Source: Nematostella vectensis
Lineage: Eukaryota > Cnidaria > Anthozoa > Actiniaria > Edwardsiidae
NCBI RefSeq assembly: GCF_932526225.1
Contig: NC_064047.1
Coordinates: forward strand, 1,302,001 to 1,366,000
Direction: 5' to 3'
Length of the DNA: 64,000 nt
The notes beneath the pieces are model-generated. The model saw only the letters and a program-made list of their open reading frames with translations. It searched no databases and had not been told where the DNA came from. Numbering within the stretch: position 1 is the first letter of the stretch; the number at the start of each line of letters is the position of its first letter. Positions 36,936-47,740 of this stretch are shown piece after piece. A program made the translations under genes and the position numbers.

Positions 36936-37298
36936 ACAAGACTGTGGACCCTATGACGCATGCGCGGATTCAAGATGCCAGCAGTCCAGGCATTAGGGAC
37001 ATGCGCAATACAGACTTGTGTCGGGGTAACGAAAACGAAAACGAGGCGCGGTGAAACCGGATGTGACGTCAGCGCAGTGAATGGTCATGAGCACAAGGAC
37101 TCCATGCAAAAAAGTGGCGTAACTTGGCGCCAAAATAACCGCCGTAGATTGCGGAAGGGTCATTTCACTGATGAAGCGAAAAGCGGAGCGTTGTATTCTG
37201 GCAAGGGGACTGCTCCGATGGAACATGTGTGCTGGTATTCACGTTTAGGCGAGTACAGCAAAACATTGTTTCCGATGAGCTTTGGGCATTTTATTTGA

Positions 37299-38589
37299 TC
37301 CTGGAGTGAGATTGTAATCGTACTGACAGCTACTTTAAGTAGAAGCGCATTTTACATTATAGGTTTAAAAAGAGAAAATATACTGTGACGTCACGCAGCC
37401 TAGTCCAAGGCGTTCTTACCCGGTTTCCTGTGGTTGGGTTTCCTGTGGATGGTAAGAGTTGTGACGTCACAGGAGACAATAGTTCGTCCCAGCCCCCAAG
37501 CTGTCTCACGGCTCATCTCCGAGCTTAGGAGAGAAGCCTGGGACTTTGCTGACTGTCACGCATTTTTCTAAAAATCTGTACATTGCAGGGTATATACATT
37601 ATATTCTACTTCCATCCCGTACCATTGTCAGTGTTTCCGTACTGTTTAAAATCTGACAGTAAATCTAAGCTAAGGAACTCTATTCTTTTTTTTTTTTCCA
37701 TAAGATCGTCTAGTTTTCAGTTGGGGCTGGGCCGTTCTTATTTTTGCTGCTATCTACGCCTGACTGTCGGTTCACTCTTTTACTCCCAGGCCTCCCAGGC
37801 TCTGAGCGAGTACGGGTGAACGGCTGGATGGGCTTCCTGTGGTGAGGTTTTAACGGCTTTTCATGTATTCAAAATATCGCTTCTAAACTATATTTTTTTA
37901 ACTTTCTAATGTTGAAATATCTCAATAAAGATGCTTAGATACTAAATGAACATCTGTGAAGTGATTATTTTCGAGTTAAGGGCCGTTTAAGTGTGATTTG
38001 CGAACGCTAGATTTCAGTGTCCATTAACCCCCTTATCTGTAACGCCAAATGTATTATCCCCCATCCGTCTGTTTTTATGGTAGGCCCGCCCCCGAGAATT
38101 TGCAAAAAAAGACATTTCAATGTTGTGGAGTCACAAAACGCTTTATCTATACATAATAGGATAACCTCGCGTTTCATTGTAGGAAATCTTTTTGGGGATA
38201 AATCGAATTCGAGTCTACATTCCTTCACATCAAACTCCAGCTGCTCCATACCGTGGAAAGTCCACATTCTACGACTACCTTACTGACTTTCTTGTTGATT
38301 ATCTCGCGTCTAAGTGATCCGGTAACCCTTTAAGGCCTAACCTATTTTGAGGGGTCCTCGCTTTCTATTTCCACATCCTACTTACTTGCTTGGTGGATTA
38401 TTTCAGGTCAAAGGGACATAGCCCTTTATCGTACAAGTACTCCAAGTAGGTCAGATTGCCCTCTAAGGCCCTGCGTATTGAGGACCTTTTACATGGTTCT
38501 GGGACCAGCATGTAGATCGCCAGTTTGTTGATAAGCAAGTCACAACATGCAAGCCTAAAGGTGGCGAGAAACCTGAAGGGGCAAGCGGA
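37299..38589. other. intergenic, nothing recognised
   Basis: No gene or strong repeat. A short direct repeat GGTTTCCTGTGG occurs at about 37420 and 37438. Confidence 0.5.
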
Positions 38590-39105
38590 ATAAAATTAGG
38601 TGGTTCCAAGAGGCTAAGGGGACTAGAATAAGGTGGTTCCAAGAGGCAAGGGGACTAGAATTAGGTGGTTCCAAGAGGCAAGGGGAATAGAATTAGGTGG
38701 TTCCAAGAGGCAAGGGGACTAGAATTAGGTGGTTCCAAGAGGCAAGGGGACTAGAATTAGGTGGTTCCAAGAGGCAAGGGGACTAGAATTAGGTGGTTCC
38801 AAGAGGCAAGGGGACTAGAATAAGGTGGTTCCAAAAGGCAAGGGGACTAGAATTAGGTGGTTCCAAGAGGCAAGGGGACTAGAATTAGGTGGTTCCAAGA
38901 GGCAAGGGGACTAGAATTAGGTGGTTCCAAGAGGCAAGGGGACTAGAATTAGGTGGTTCCAAAAGGCAAGGGGAATAGAATTAGGTGGTTCCAAGAGGCA
39001 AGGGGACTAGAATTAGGTGGTTCCAAGAGGCAAGGGGACTAGAATAAGGTGGTTCCAAGAGGCTAAGGGACTAGAATTAGGTGGTTCCAAGAGGCAAAGG
39101 GCTAG
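38590..39105. repeat. 32-bp minisatellite, about 16 copies
   Basis: The unit is AGGTGGTTCCAAGAGGCAAG followed by GGGACTAGAATT. Copies are nearly identical, differing mainly at ACTAGAATA/ACTAGAATT and AAGAGG/AAAAGG, which suggests recent expansion. Confidence 0.93.
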
Positions 39106-39291
39106 CCCTCATTATTATTTTTGTCACTGCCATCACATAGACATCATAATCATTATATCAAACCACAATCATCACCATCACCAAAGCTCATTGTCATCAT
39201 CATCGCCATCACCATTACCATCATTGATATGACCAACATTTTATCACTATCATCATTATAATCAGGGCACTCTCATTATAAACATTATAAC
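39106..39291. repeat. ATC/ACC-rich microsatellite, left half
   Basis: Degenerate CATCATCACCATCA-type sequence. It resumes at 43679-44105 on the other side of the retrotransposon, so the element was inserted into one simple-sequence tract. Confidence 0.85.
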
Positions 39292-39444
39292 TGTAATATA
39301 TTCGGATGGGCTCCCTGTGTTGTACACCATATTTGGAATGCCTCGTGGGCATGTCGGGGGTTGTTCAGAAATAAATGGAGTTCAGTTGTTGTGTTCAACG
39401 AGCTGTCTATTTCTTCGTGATGTTTTAGTCCCGAAAACATTACA
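39292..39444 (+). repeat. 5' LTR
   Basis: 153 bp, TG...CA ends, contains an AATAAA-like signal (AGAAATAAATGG near 39371). The copy at 43521-43673 appears identical. Confidence 0.95.
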
Positions 39445-39476
39445 TCTGGCGACGAGGACCGGATCTGTGGAACACC

Positions 39477-42400
39477 ATGAGTGTCATCGGTCAACTAAGA
39501 GAGTTCGACCGGCAAAAAGAGTCGTTTGAAGCTTACATTGAGCGGCTTGAAAACTTCATGAAGGCGAATGGCGTGCGAAAGGAGAACGAGGTAGCTGTCT
39601 TGCTCACTGCAATAGGTCCTGAAACGTACGGACTGTTGAGGAATCTTTTGACTCCGGAAAAACCTGACACCAAGACATATAAAGATCTTGTGGATATTTT
39701 GAGTGGCCATTTGCATCCGAAACCCTTGGTTATTGCCGACCGATTCAATTTTCATAACCGGTTTCGTCACGACTCCGAAACAGTTGCGGACTTTGGCGCC
39801 CAACTAAAGAAGCTTTCAACTCACTGTGAGTTCGGAACTTTCCAAGATGAAGCTTTGAGAGACCGTTTTGTATGTGGTCTACGCCAGGAAGCGATTCAAC
39901 GGAAACTTTTAACCGAGAAAACCTTGACGTTTGCGAAGGCTTTGGAGATCGCTCAGTCGATGGAAATGGCGGAATCGAAGTCGTCGGAATTGAAGGGCTC
40001 TGGATCGTCCGGATCGGGCTGCGTTGAAGAAGTTCATCAGCTTGGAAAAAAGCCACAGAAACACAAGAAATTCACACAGAACAAGGGAGGAAAGCCCAAA
40101 ACAGCATGTCATCGTTGTGGCAGTGCTGAACATGATGGTAAATCCTGTAAATACAAGAAGTATAAGTGTGATAATTGTGGCAAAATGGGTCACCTAAAGA
40201 GAGTCTGTCAGTCCAAGGAGTGCAAGGAAACCAAGTATGTTGAAGTTTCAGTGGACAATGACCAAGAAGATGAGTCATTGGGGTTCTTTTCAACTCGTGA
40301 ACCCAGCAGCAAAGCAGTGACAGTAACTATCACTGTTAACGGAAAGGAAATTCCAATGGAAGTTGATACGGGAGCTGCACGCACAGTCATCCCTGAAAAG
40401 TTGTTCAAAGAGAATTTTGGACATTTGAAACTCAAGAATGCAAGTACCTCATTAAAGACTTATTCTGGAACAGTGTTACCTTTAATTGGTGAAACCGAAG
40501 TTCTAGTTGAGTACGAGGGTCAAAGTGCCAAGTTGCCTCTGATTGTGGCAAAAGTTGAGAGCAAACCAGCTATTCTGGGTCGTAATTGGCTCAGTGTTGT
40601 TAAGCTGAACTGGGAGCACCTTTTTAGTGTTTCTTCTTCTGATTTAGTTCATGAACTGACTGCACGGTTCAAGGGTGTTTTCGGTACGGGCCTGGGCAAA
40701 ATCAAGGAGTTTCAAGCGAGAATCAATGTGCAACCTGAGGCCACGCCTAGGTTTCATAAGGCTCGCCCCGTGCCGTATGCCCTAAAGCCAGCAGTTGAAG
40801 CAGAGTTGGATCGCATGGAAAAGGAGGGGATCGTGACAAAAGTGTCCCATAGTGAGTGGGCTGCTCCGTTAGTGGTTGTCCCTAAGGCAGATGGTGGTGT
40901 TCGTTTGTGTGGAGACTACAAAGTTACGGTGAATCCAGTTTTGGACGTCGACCAATACCCTCTGCCTAACCCTCAAGATTTGCTCAGTGCTCTGGCAGGT
41001 GGTACCAAGTTTTCTAAACTTGACCTCAAGCATGCATATCAGCAACTGCCTCTTGGTGAGGAGTCCAAGAAGTTCCTCACTGTCAACACCTGTAAAGGGC
41101 TCTATCAGTATAATCGGTTGCCTTTTGGTGTCGCAAGCGCACCTGCTGTATTTCAATCTACTATTGACACCATTCTCAAGGGCATTGATGGTGTTGTTTG
41201 CTATATCGACGATATTTTGATCACTGGAAGGAATGACCAGGAACACAAAGCAAGATTAGAGGCGGTGCTGGAAAGACTTGAGAAATACGGAATTTCTCTC
41301 AAGTTGTCGAAATGCAGTTTCCTGGAGGACAGGGTCGGTTTTCTCGGTCATGTCATTGATGCCGAGGGTGTCCACCCTTCACCAGAGAAAGTTCGGGCTG
41401 TTGTGGATGCTCCTGCGCCAACTAATGTTACCGAGTTGAGATCTTTTCTGGGTATGTTACAGTACTACGGAAAATTTCTCCCGAACTTGTCAACATTGCT
41501 GCACCCGTTAAACAACCTCCTGCGGGACGGGGTTGAGTGGTCATGGCTGCCAGAATGCGAGCAAGCCTTCACCTCTGCAAAAGAGCTCCTGCAATCAGCG
41601 AAAGTCCTAACTCATTATGACGTCAATCTTCCAATTAAATTGGCTTGTGATGCATCACCCTATGGCATTGGAGCCGTTATTTCACACGTTATGCCAGGAG
41701 GCGAGGAGCGCCCCATTGCTTTTGCCTCAAGAACCCTCACTGGTAGTGAAAAGAATTATGCCCAGCTAGAGAAGGAAGCCCTGTCCATTATTTACGGAGT
41801 TAAAAAGTTCCACCAGTTTTTATATGGGCGACGATTTATTCTGGAGACCGACCATAAACCACTCCTAACAATCTTAGGGCCAAAGTCGGCAATTCCCACA
41901 CTAGCTGCGGCTCGTCTTCAGAGGTGGGCTTTAATTTTAGCATCCCACCAATATGATGTCGTTTACCGTAAAGGTGTCGATCACAGCAATGCGGATGGGC
42001 TGTCCAGACTTCCTGTTGATAAGCCTAGAGTTTCAGAGGAAACTGAAATTTATCATTTCAGTTATGTGGATGACCTACCTGTAACGGCAAGGGACATTGC
42101 TATGGAAACAAGAAAGGATTCTGTGTTAAGCAAGGTACTTCATTATGTGAAAAGTGGCTGGCCACAGCAGGCACAGGAGGAGGAATTACGTCCTTATTTC
42201 AATCGTCGATTGGAACTGTCTGTGGAACAAGACTGTGTTCTCTGGGGTCTGCGGGTCATTATCCCAGAGGCATTTCAGGAGAAAATCCTGCATGATCTTC
42301 ACGCAGATCACCCAGGTATGTGTCGCATGAAGTCTCTCGCACGCAGCTACCTGTGGTGGCCAAGGCTCGATCAGGCTATCGAGAACATGGTGCACCATTG

Positions 42401-43439
42401 TGAGGCCTGCCAGTCTGTTCGTAAGCAGCCTGCCACAGCACCTTTGATCCCATGGAAATGGCCTGTTAGAGTTTGGCAACGAGTGCACATGGATTATGCT
42501 GTTAAAGACGGAGTGAACTTTTTTGTTGTTGTCGATGCACACTCAAAGTGGCCTGAGATTATTGCTACATCTTCCACTACTGCACCCAAGACCATTGAAA
42601 TGCTGGCTGGTCTATTTGCATCACATGGATTACCAGAGGAGATGGTCTCCGATAACGGTCCACCGTTCATTTCTAGTGAGCTGGACATGTTTATGAAAAG
42701 TAATGGAATACGGCATACACGGGTCCCTCGCTATCATCCCGCTTCTAACGGGGAGGCGGAGAGATATGTTCAAACTCTCAAGCAGGCGTTACTTACCAGC
42801 AAGTTTGATCAGGGGAAATCGCTACAGCAACGGCTGTCAAGTTTTCTGTTTTCGTACAGGAACACGCCTCATACGGTTACTGGGCAGACACCTGCTGAGT
42901 TGTTCTTGAAGCGTAAGCCTCGCACACGTTTGGCATTGCTTCAGCCCAATCTGGCCCAGCATGTTGAGGAGCGTCAGATGAAGGAAAAGCAACAGCATGA
43001 TGGTGGCCGAACAAAAACTCGTGAGTTTCTTCCAGGAGACATTGTTTTAGTTCGTAACTTCAGAGGAAAACACAAGTGGGATAAAGGAACAGTGATCTTG
43101 AGAATCGGTCCCCTAGCATACCAGATACGTATTGGAGGACGAATGTGTCATGTACATGTTGATCACCTTCTAGCAGCTGGTGATGCGGAGCACACATCCC
43201 CACCAACTACAGCTACAGCTATGACTGGGAGTGGCTTTGTTTTGCCCTCTACTCCAGTAGTGTCCTCTAAACCCATTCTTCCTGAGCCTGAGGTTACCCC
43301 TCTACCTGAAGTCTCACCTAAATCTTCAGAGACTGTTGTTCCTACATGTACAACTGAGTCACCACCTGACGTGGCATCTACACCTGTGAGGCATTACCCA
43401 AGGCGTACCCCTAAACCTGTAGTACGTCTGGACTTGTAA
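39477..43439 (+). CDS. Gag-Pol polyprotein of the Ty3/gypsy element
   Basis: A single frame of 1320 aa, ATG 33 bp after the LTR. Order and rough residue positions: Gag (1-200); two CCHC zinc knuckles, CHRCGSAEHDGKSC (about 210) and CDNCGKMGHLKRVC (about 230); aspartic protease VDTGAARTVIP (about 295); reverse transcriptase with catalytic YIDD (about 576); RNase H CDASPYGIGA (about 724); integrase HHCC zinc finger from HADHPG to CEAC (about 940-975); integrase core D (HMDYAV, about 1005), D (SDNGPP, about 1058), E (GEAERY, about 1092). The order RT-RNaseH-IN defines Ty3/gypsy, and Gag fused to Pol in one frame fits Mag/K02A2.6-like elements. All catalytic residues are present. Confidence 0.97.
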   Translation: MSVIGQLREFDRQKESFEAYIERLENFMKANGVRKENEVAVLLTAIGPETYGLLRNLLTPEKPDTKTYKDLVDILSGHLHPKPLVIADRFNFHNRFRHDSETVADFGAQLKKLSTHCEFGTFQDEALRDRFVCGLRQEAIQRKLLTEKTLTFAKALEIAQSMEMAESKSSELKGSGSSGSGCVEEVHQLGKKPQKHKKFTQNKGGKPKTACHRCGSAEHDGKSCKYKKYKCDNCGKMGHLKRVCQSKECKETKYVEVSVDNDQEDESLGFFSTREPSSKAVTVTITVNGKEIPMEVDTGAARTVIPEKLFKENFGHLKLKNASTSLKTYSGTVLPLIGETEVLVEYEGQSAKLPLIVAKVESKPAILGRNWLSVVKLNWEHLFSVSSSDLVHELTARFKGVFGTGLGKIKEFQARINVQPEATPRFHKARPVPYALKPAVEAELDRMEKEGIVTKVSHSEWAAPLVVVPKADGGVRLCGDYKVTVNPVLDVDQYPLPNPQDLLSALAGGTKFSKLDLKHAYQQLPLGEESKKFLTVNTCKGLYQYNRLPFGVASAPAVFQSTIDTILKGIDGVVCYIDDILITGRNDQEHKARLEAVLERLEKYGISLKLSKCSFLEDRVGFLGHVIDAEGVHPSPEKVRAVVDAPAPTNVTELRSFLGMLQYYGKFLPNLSTLLHPLNNLLRDGVEWSWLPECEQAFTSAKELLQSAKVLTHYDVNLPIKLACDASPYGIGAVISHVMPGGEERPIAFASRTLTGSEKNYAQLEKEALSIIYGVKKFHQFLYGRRFILETDHKPLLTILGPKSAIPTLAAARLQRWALILASHQYDVVYRKGVDHSNADGLSRLPVDKPRVSEETEIYHFSYVDDLPVTARDIAMETRKDSVLSKVLHYVKSGWPQQAQEEELRPYFNRRLELSVEQDCVLWGLRVIIPEAFQEKILHDLHADHPGMCRMKSLARSYLWWPRLDQAIENMVHHCEACQSVRKQPATAPLIPWKWPVRVWQRVHMDYAVKDGVNFFVVVDAHSKWPEIIATSSTTAPKTIEMLAGLFASHGLPEEMVSDNGPPFISSELDMFMKSNGIRHTRVPRYHPASNGEAERYVQTLKQALLTSKFDQGKSLQQRLSSFLFSYRNTPHTVTGQTPAELFLKRKPRTRLALLQPNLAQHVEERQMKEKQQHDGGRTKTREFLPGDIVLVRNFRGKHKWDKGTVILRIGPLAYQIRIGGRMCHVHVDHLLAAGDAEHTSPPTTATAMTGSGFVLPSTPVVSSKPILPEPEVTPLPEVSPKSSETVVPTCTTESPPDVASTPVRHYPRRTPKPVVRLDL

Positions 43440-43520
43440 AGAGACTATTAGACGTATTTAGCTCTCTAGTCATTGACATTGTTACATGTTTGTAGCTAGT
43501 TCATTCCAGGAACGGGGAGA

Positions 43521-43673
43521 TGTAATATATTCGGATGGGCTCCCTGTGTTGTACACCATATTTGGAATGCCTCGTGGGCATGTCGGGGGTTGTTCAGAAA
43601 TAAATGGAGTTCAGTTGTTGTGTTCAACGAGCTGTCTATTTCTTCGTGATGTTTTAGTCCCGAAAACATTACA
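43521..43673 (+). repeat. 3' LTR
   Basis: 153 bp, appears identical to the 5' LTR; preceded by the purine tract and followed by the ATAAC duplication. Confidence 0.95.
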
Positions 43674-43678
43674 ATAAC

Positions 43679-44105
43679 CATCCTCACCTACCAACCCCAT
43701 CACTATTATCACCACCACTATCATCACCTTTATCATCACCATCACAACCATCGCCTCCATCACCACAACTGTCGTCGTCACCCACACCACAACTGTAATT
43801 GACACCATCACCAATATCACCACCATCACCACAACCGTCATCGCCACTGTCACACAACCGTAATTAACATCATCACCAATATCACCACCATCATCATCAC
43901 CAGAACTACCACACCACCATCATCAACACCATCACCATCAAAACCATCACCTCCATCATCAAAACCACCACCACCACCACCACACCACCAGCATTACCAT
44001 AAAAACATATCCATCACCACCACCGCAGTCGCCGCTGCCGCCACCACCACCACCACCATCATTATTATCACCATCACCACCATCATCAACATCACTTCTA
44101 AAATA
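43679..44105. repeat. ATC/ACC-rich microsatellite, right half
   Basis: Continues the tract interrupted by the retrotransposon; includes a pure CACCAC stretch near 44040. Confidence 0.9.
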
Positions 44106-44196
44106 GCTAAAGTTTCTCCACGATGAATGGCCACCAGAACTCTATCAGAATTATGTAAGCCTAGGTGACATAGCAGATACGATATTATTGTAACAA

Positions 44197-47100
44197 TTAC
44201 CTCTCACAATTAAAATCATTCCCAGAATGTCTTTGCAGCTCTACCCGGTAAAACTCCAACCACTGCTCTCCAACAGAAGGCTCTGTGTCCTCAGCCAACG
44301 TAAAAGCCAAGAACTCTGCTATGTCTGATTGTGGCACGTGGACAGTACTGCACTCCCAGTCATATAAACTCAAATGATCACAAGCGTAATCAGGCCTCTC
44401 CACATACTCAGGGCGTGGAGCAGTGGACTGGATTGAGAGTCGAATGCAAGCATTGCGTGCGTTGAAGTCGTTATGGATCAATGTCCGAGGCGATGACTCA
44501 AGTTCTTTCCATATATGGTCAATGATGTGGATGATGTGTTTCCAGATTTTGTATCTGAGAGGAAGAAACTTAAATCATTATAAATGAGCAAATTTTGGGG
44601 TGTCAGAGGGCTACATTTGTACAGAGTTATAAGTGTACCAAGGCATATAAATACATAAATGCCTTGGTACACATAAATGGTCGCAAGACAATGACCAACA
44701 AAGATTTGCAAATAAGCAGTCTTTTTGAGATATAAACAATGAACACATGGGTATGCTTGCTAAAAAAAAGTTTAGAAGAACATCAGCTCAAAAGGTGTAT
44801 GCATCAAGTCTGTTGCAATCTAATGTTTTATTATCCGTGCGACTGATTACTCAAACAAAAATCGTGAAGTTGCAACACTTTACTTTGGCGATTTGGAGTT
44901 GCAGCGTGCAACAAGAAAAATTGCTGCGACAGATGCAACAAAAATTACATAAAAAAATTGTAAGTGTATGCTGGCTTTCAGAAAGGACATTGAGTTATCT
45001 GCGTAGAAATTATTCTAACATAAGTACCATAAGAAAACTTGTTTTTCAGGTTATCTGAGCTTGAGTTACCAGGGTTCAACCTACATATTCCTTGATGTTG
45101 TAAATCATCTTATGTACATACAACTCATAACATGCATGTCATCCAGATTATGTGCCAAGGTTGCACAAGGGGGGGCATAGTACGTAAAAGATTTGGCAAT
45201 TCGTCAATAAGAAAACACTCTGTAGGGTGGCCAAGGGGTAGTGGGTGTGCTTACATGTGCCATTCGCTCTCCCGCTATACACATCAGCTATACACATAGA
45301 TGTATACACATCTGTATAATTTGGTGGGAGAAACAAATGTACTTCCTCCTGTCGGCTTACCGTTTTTCTGTAACAACATCAGGGGCCTTCAATCGAGCAT
45401 TATCGGCAAGGGCTTGCCACAGGTCCGTCAGCTCCACCATCTTCTTCCTTGTGAAGGCTTCAATGTAAGGCTTCTTCAGTAAGGAATCCACTCCATCCAG
45501 ATGAATACTGTGGAACCCAGCAATGTCACGCAGTGCAATCTGATACCAAGGCAGAGGGAAAGTCATTGATGTTTTATTCAAAATTTCTATAGCAAAGGGG
45601 ATTCTTACATATGATCTTTTCCATGTGATATCCAAAACTAAGTGAATGCGCTTTTTTGTAGTTGTTATCCAGTACCTCTATGTACTTTTTGGTCCAAACA
45701 TCAGGAGCATCATCCATTCTGTTCATGAGGGTAACACAGGGTGTTCCCAAATACTCCATGGCTATTATAAACATTTCCTAAACAAACAAACAAAGAAATA
45801 CCATAATTAGACTAATTGACTTCTTTAAATAAGAACCCCCTTTTCAATATACCTCCCCTCCTCAATATGGGCCCCTCCACTCCCCCTAAAAAAATATTTT
45901 TTTAATAAAATAAAAGCACTACTTGAATGCTATAAATCTTCATTTTATTTAGCTTGCATTGACATTCTTAGTCCCCCGCCCCCTTAAAGTCCTACAATTT
46001 TAATAATCTTTGACATACAAGTGACCCAGTGTGAGCCTGTGTACATCCTCATCCATAGTAAAATACCAACTCTATCTTGGTCAAGGGGACTGGGCCGACC
46101 ACTAGCTATACACCCAGAAGGGGTATGGTCTGTCCCATCAGCTCAAAATCAATCAATATTTCATCATAAAGTCAAGGGTTTCCCTATTGTGCCAAAGTCA
46201 ATTTATAATGACTTATATTAAAAATCAAGTTCTACCCATTTGACATGGGAGTTGTTGATTCTTCCCCACCCCCCACCCCCCCCCCCCCCAAAAAAAAATA
46301 ATAGAGCAAGCAAGCAGAGACTGACAGAAAAATTTGTAACATCCTACAGAAAAAAATATTTAGCAGTGACTTGTCAGGGGAAAAAATTGAGAAAGAAAAA
46401 TTAGCCATTCCCCTCCTCAAAAATTAAATGGTCCATTCCTTAATTAAACAGTAATTAGTTATTTCTATCTTTCTCTGAGCAGTATGAAGAAATAAAAGGC
46501 AATAATTACCTTTTCTGGGTTGCTGTTGATATAGTATACTTCAGGGGTTATCCTTGTAAACCTCTGATCCGTTATTTTGTAGACTTCTAGTTCCCGGATA
46601 TCTGTAAAGCTTAATGCCCAGGCATTTCTTTATCAGTTGGTTGGGTATTTTGGAAGAGATGGCTCATGAAGTTAAGAGATCAAGTCAGGCACATGGCTAG
46701 GGGAAGGGCAACATGTACACCACCAAAGTATTTAAACTGCTACAATGGTATTTAATACGAGCAAACAATCCAACTGGTTGTGGAAGTTCACAGCTGCGTA
46801 CTCAGGATATATGGAGTGCACCGTCATATGCATCACATGTAAAAGAAAGTATTTGACAATAACCCTTTAATAAGAAATACCCAGTTTTGGGGGTCCAAGG
46901 GGGGTTGCCACGCCTTGGACCATACCCCTAGGTATGTACTTGGTTCATATTCCAGGAGGTATGAATCAACACAAGGTTGAAAAGGTATTTTAAATGCCTC
47001 TGTTAAAAAGGGGGGTTGCGCTGACTTTTTGAGCGTTAGCCATTTGCTCCGCCGAAGGGCTAATTCACTCCGACGAAGGGTTAACGCTCGAAACATCAGC

Positions 47101-47740
47101 GCAACCACTTTGTTTAACAGAGACATTTAAAATACCTTTTCAACCTTGTGTTGATTCATACCTTGTCTAAACCATGCCTTTGCAAACCATCTAGTTTTTC
47201 TACAGCTTGCCTGTAGTCTTTCCACATATTCCAGGAGGACTTACCAATAGCCAAGCTGGTTTTTGTACTTTTCAAACACAGTGGAAACAGGGTTCCCACA
47301 TTTCTGGGCCAGACCATTAATAGCATCCACAGTGACTCTGCCAGCGGCCTTGGCCTTTAGCACTATAAGCATTGTCTTTTCGTTCCCATGGGGGGTTGTG
47401 TAGGTAACATCATATAGAAAGTGTCCAACTGGGTAAACATTATGTTTGCAGAGATTAGAAAGCCGACCGGACTTGTTGTCAATCTAAGAGAATAACCAAA
47501 AAGAAGTTTGTTTCGACAAAAGTTGGTTTGCCGAGTATACGAGCAACACCGTTTTTTGCGGCTATGCAGCCGCAAGGTTGTACGCTTTTGCTTCTCGTAA
47601 GTTATAAATCACTTTAAAAACACGTTAGTTGGTTGGCTAAGAAATATTACCTCTCGAGCTCTAAAGGAGACAAGTTTTCCTTTTGATTCGACAATTTTCC
47701 GAAACAAATTGTCGTCAAAAACCTCCGTAGCGTCAGCCAT
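44197..47740 (-). CDS. APH/choline-kinase-fold phosphotransferase-like protein, six exons, 355 aa
   Basis: Small-molecule-kinase fold; substrate unknown. Exons in transcript order: 47740-47651, 47483-47245, 46609-46510, 45777-45676, 45539-45361, 44554-44197; total 1068 bp and every junction in frame. Features: a possible ATP-binding lysine strand TMLIVLKAKA; MEYLGTP, the hinge-like region; the catalytic loop HNDFNARN (H-x-D-x4-N type); and YDWECST as the metal-binding DxD/DFG equivalent. The exon 46609 start is chosen because the more obvious acceptor eight bases downstream would create a TGA at the junction. The C-terminus could be longer: AG|GTAATT at 44201 could be a donor. The style recalls bacterial APH-family proteins. 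No signal peptide or membrane segment is seen. Confidence 0.75.
46957..47163. mobile_element. 207-bp fold-back MITE in the kinase-like gene
   Basis: Arms of about 85 bp: AGGTATGAATCAACACAAGG opens the left arm and its inverse closes the right arm; inner modules GTTGCGCTGA and GAGCGTTAGCC / GGTTAACGCTC also pair. The core GCGCTGAC..GAGCGTTAGCC is shared with a copy at 55316-55400. Confidence 0.8.

Larger units (their letters stand above)
35143..37298 (+). pseudogene. Cys-loop ligand-gated ion channel remains (GABA-A/glycine-receptor type), no ligand-binding domain
   Basis: Exon 35143-35265 encodes M1 and the start of M2 (ending SCLAFWIAAARVALEVIT), with the AAR motif that resembles the PAR selectivity signature of anion channels. 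It joins in phase to exon 35820-35982, the rest of M2 and M3 (PKASYATAMDVYMFT, then AFLEYALMHH). Within M3, near 35915, the frame shifts by one base and runs into TAG. A possible M3-M4 loop exon starts near 36246 and runs into a 24-bp minisatellite. At about 37236-37298 the frame SRLGEYSKTLFPMSFGHFI resembles the start of M4 but stops early. No Cys-loop or ligand-binding exons are visible between 33001 and 35142. Missing N-terminus plus frameshift point to a broken gene; a sequencing error could explain the shift but not the missing domain. Confidence 0.75.
39292..43673 (+). mobile_element. complete Ty3/gypsy LTR retrotransposon (Mag-like)
   Basis: A 4382-bp element with 153-bp LTRs at 39292-39444 and 43521-43673, which are identical as far as I can read, begin TGTAAT and end ATTACA. 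A 5-bp target duplication ATAAC flanks it (39287-39291, 43674-43678). After the 5' LTR a primer-binding-site candidate starts TGGCGACGAGG (39447). A purine tract AGGAACGGGGAGA (43508-43520) touches the 3' LTR. One intact gag-pol frame fills the interior; there is no envelope gene. Identical LTRs plus an intact frame indicate a very recent insertion. Confidence 0.97.

Noticed and set aside
39285..39803. Antisense frames within the retrotransposon
   Set aside because: Shadows of the gag-pol coding strand.
46510..46601. Exon of the kinase-like gene starting at the nearer acceptor
   Set aside because: Joining it to the preceding exon creates a stop; the acceptor eight bases upstream keeps the frame.
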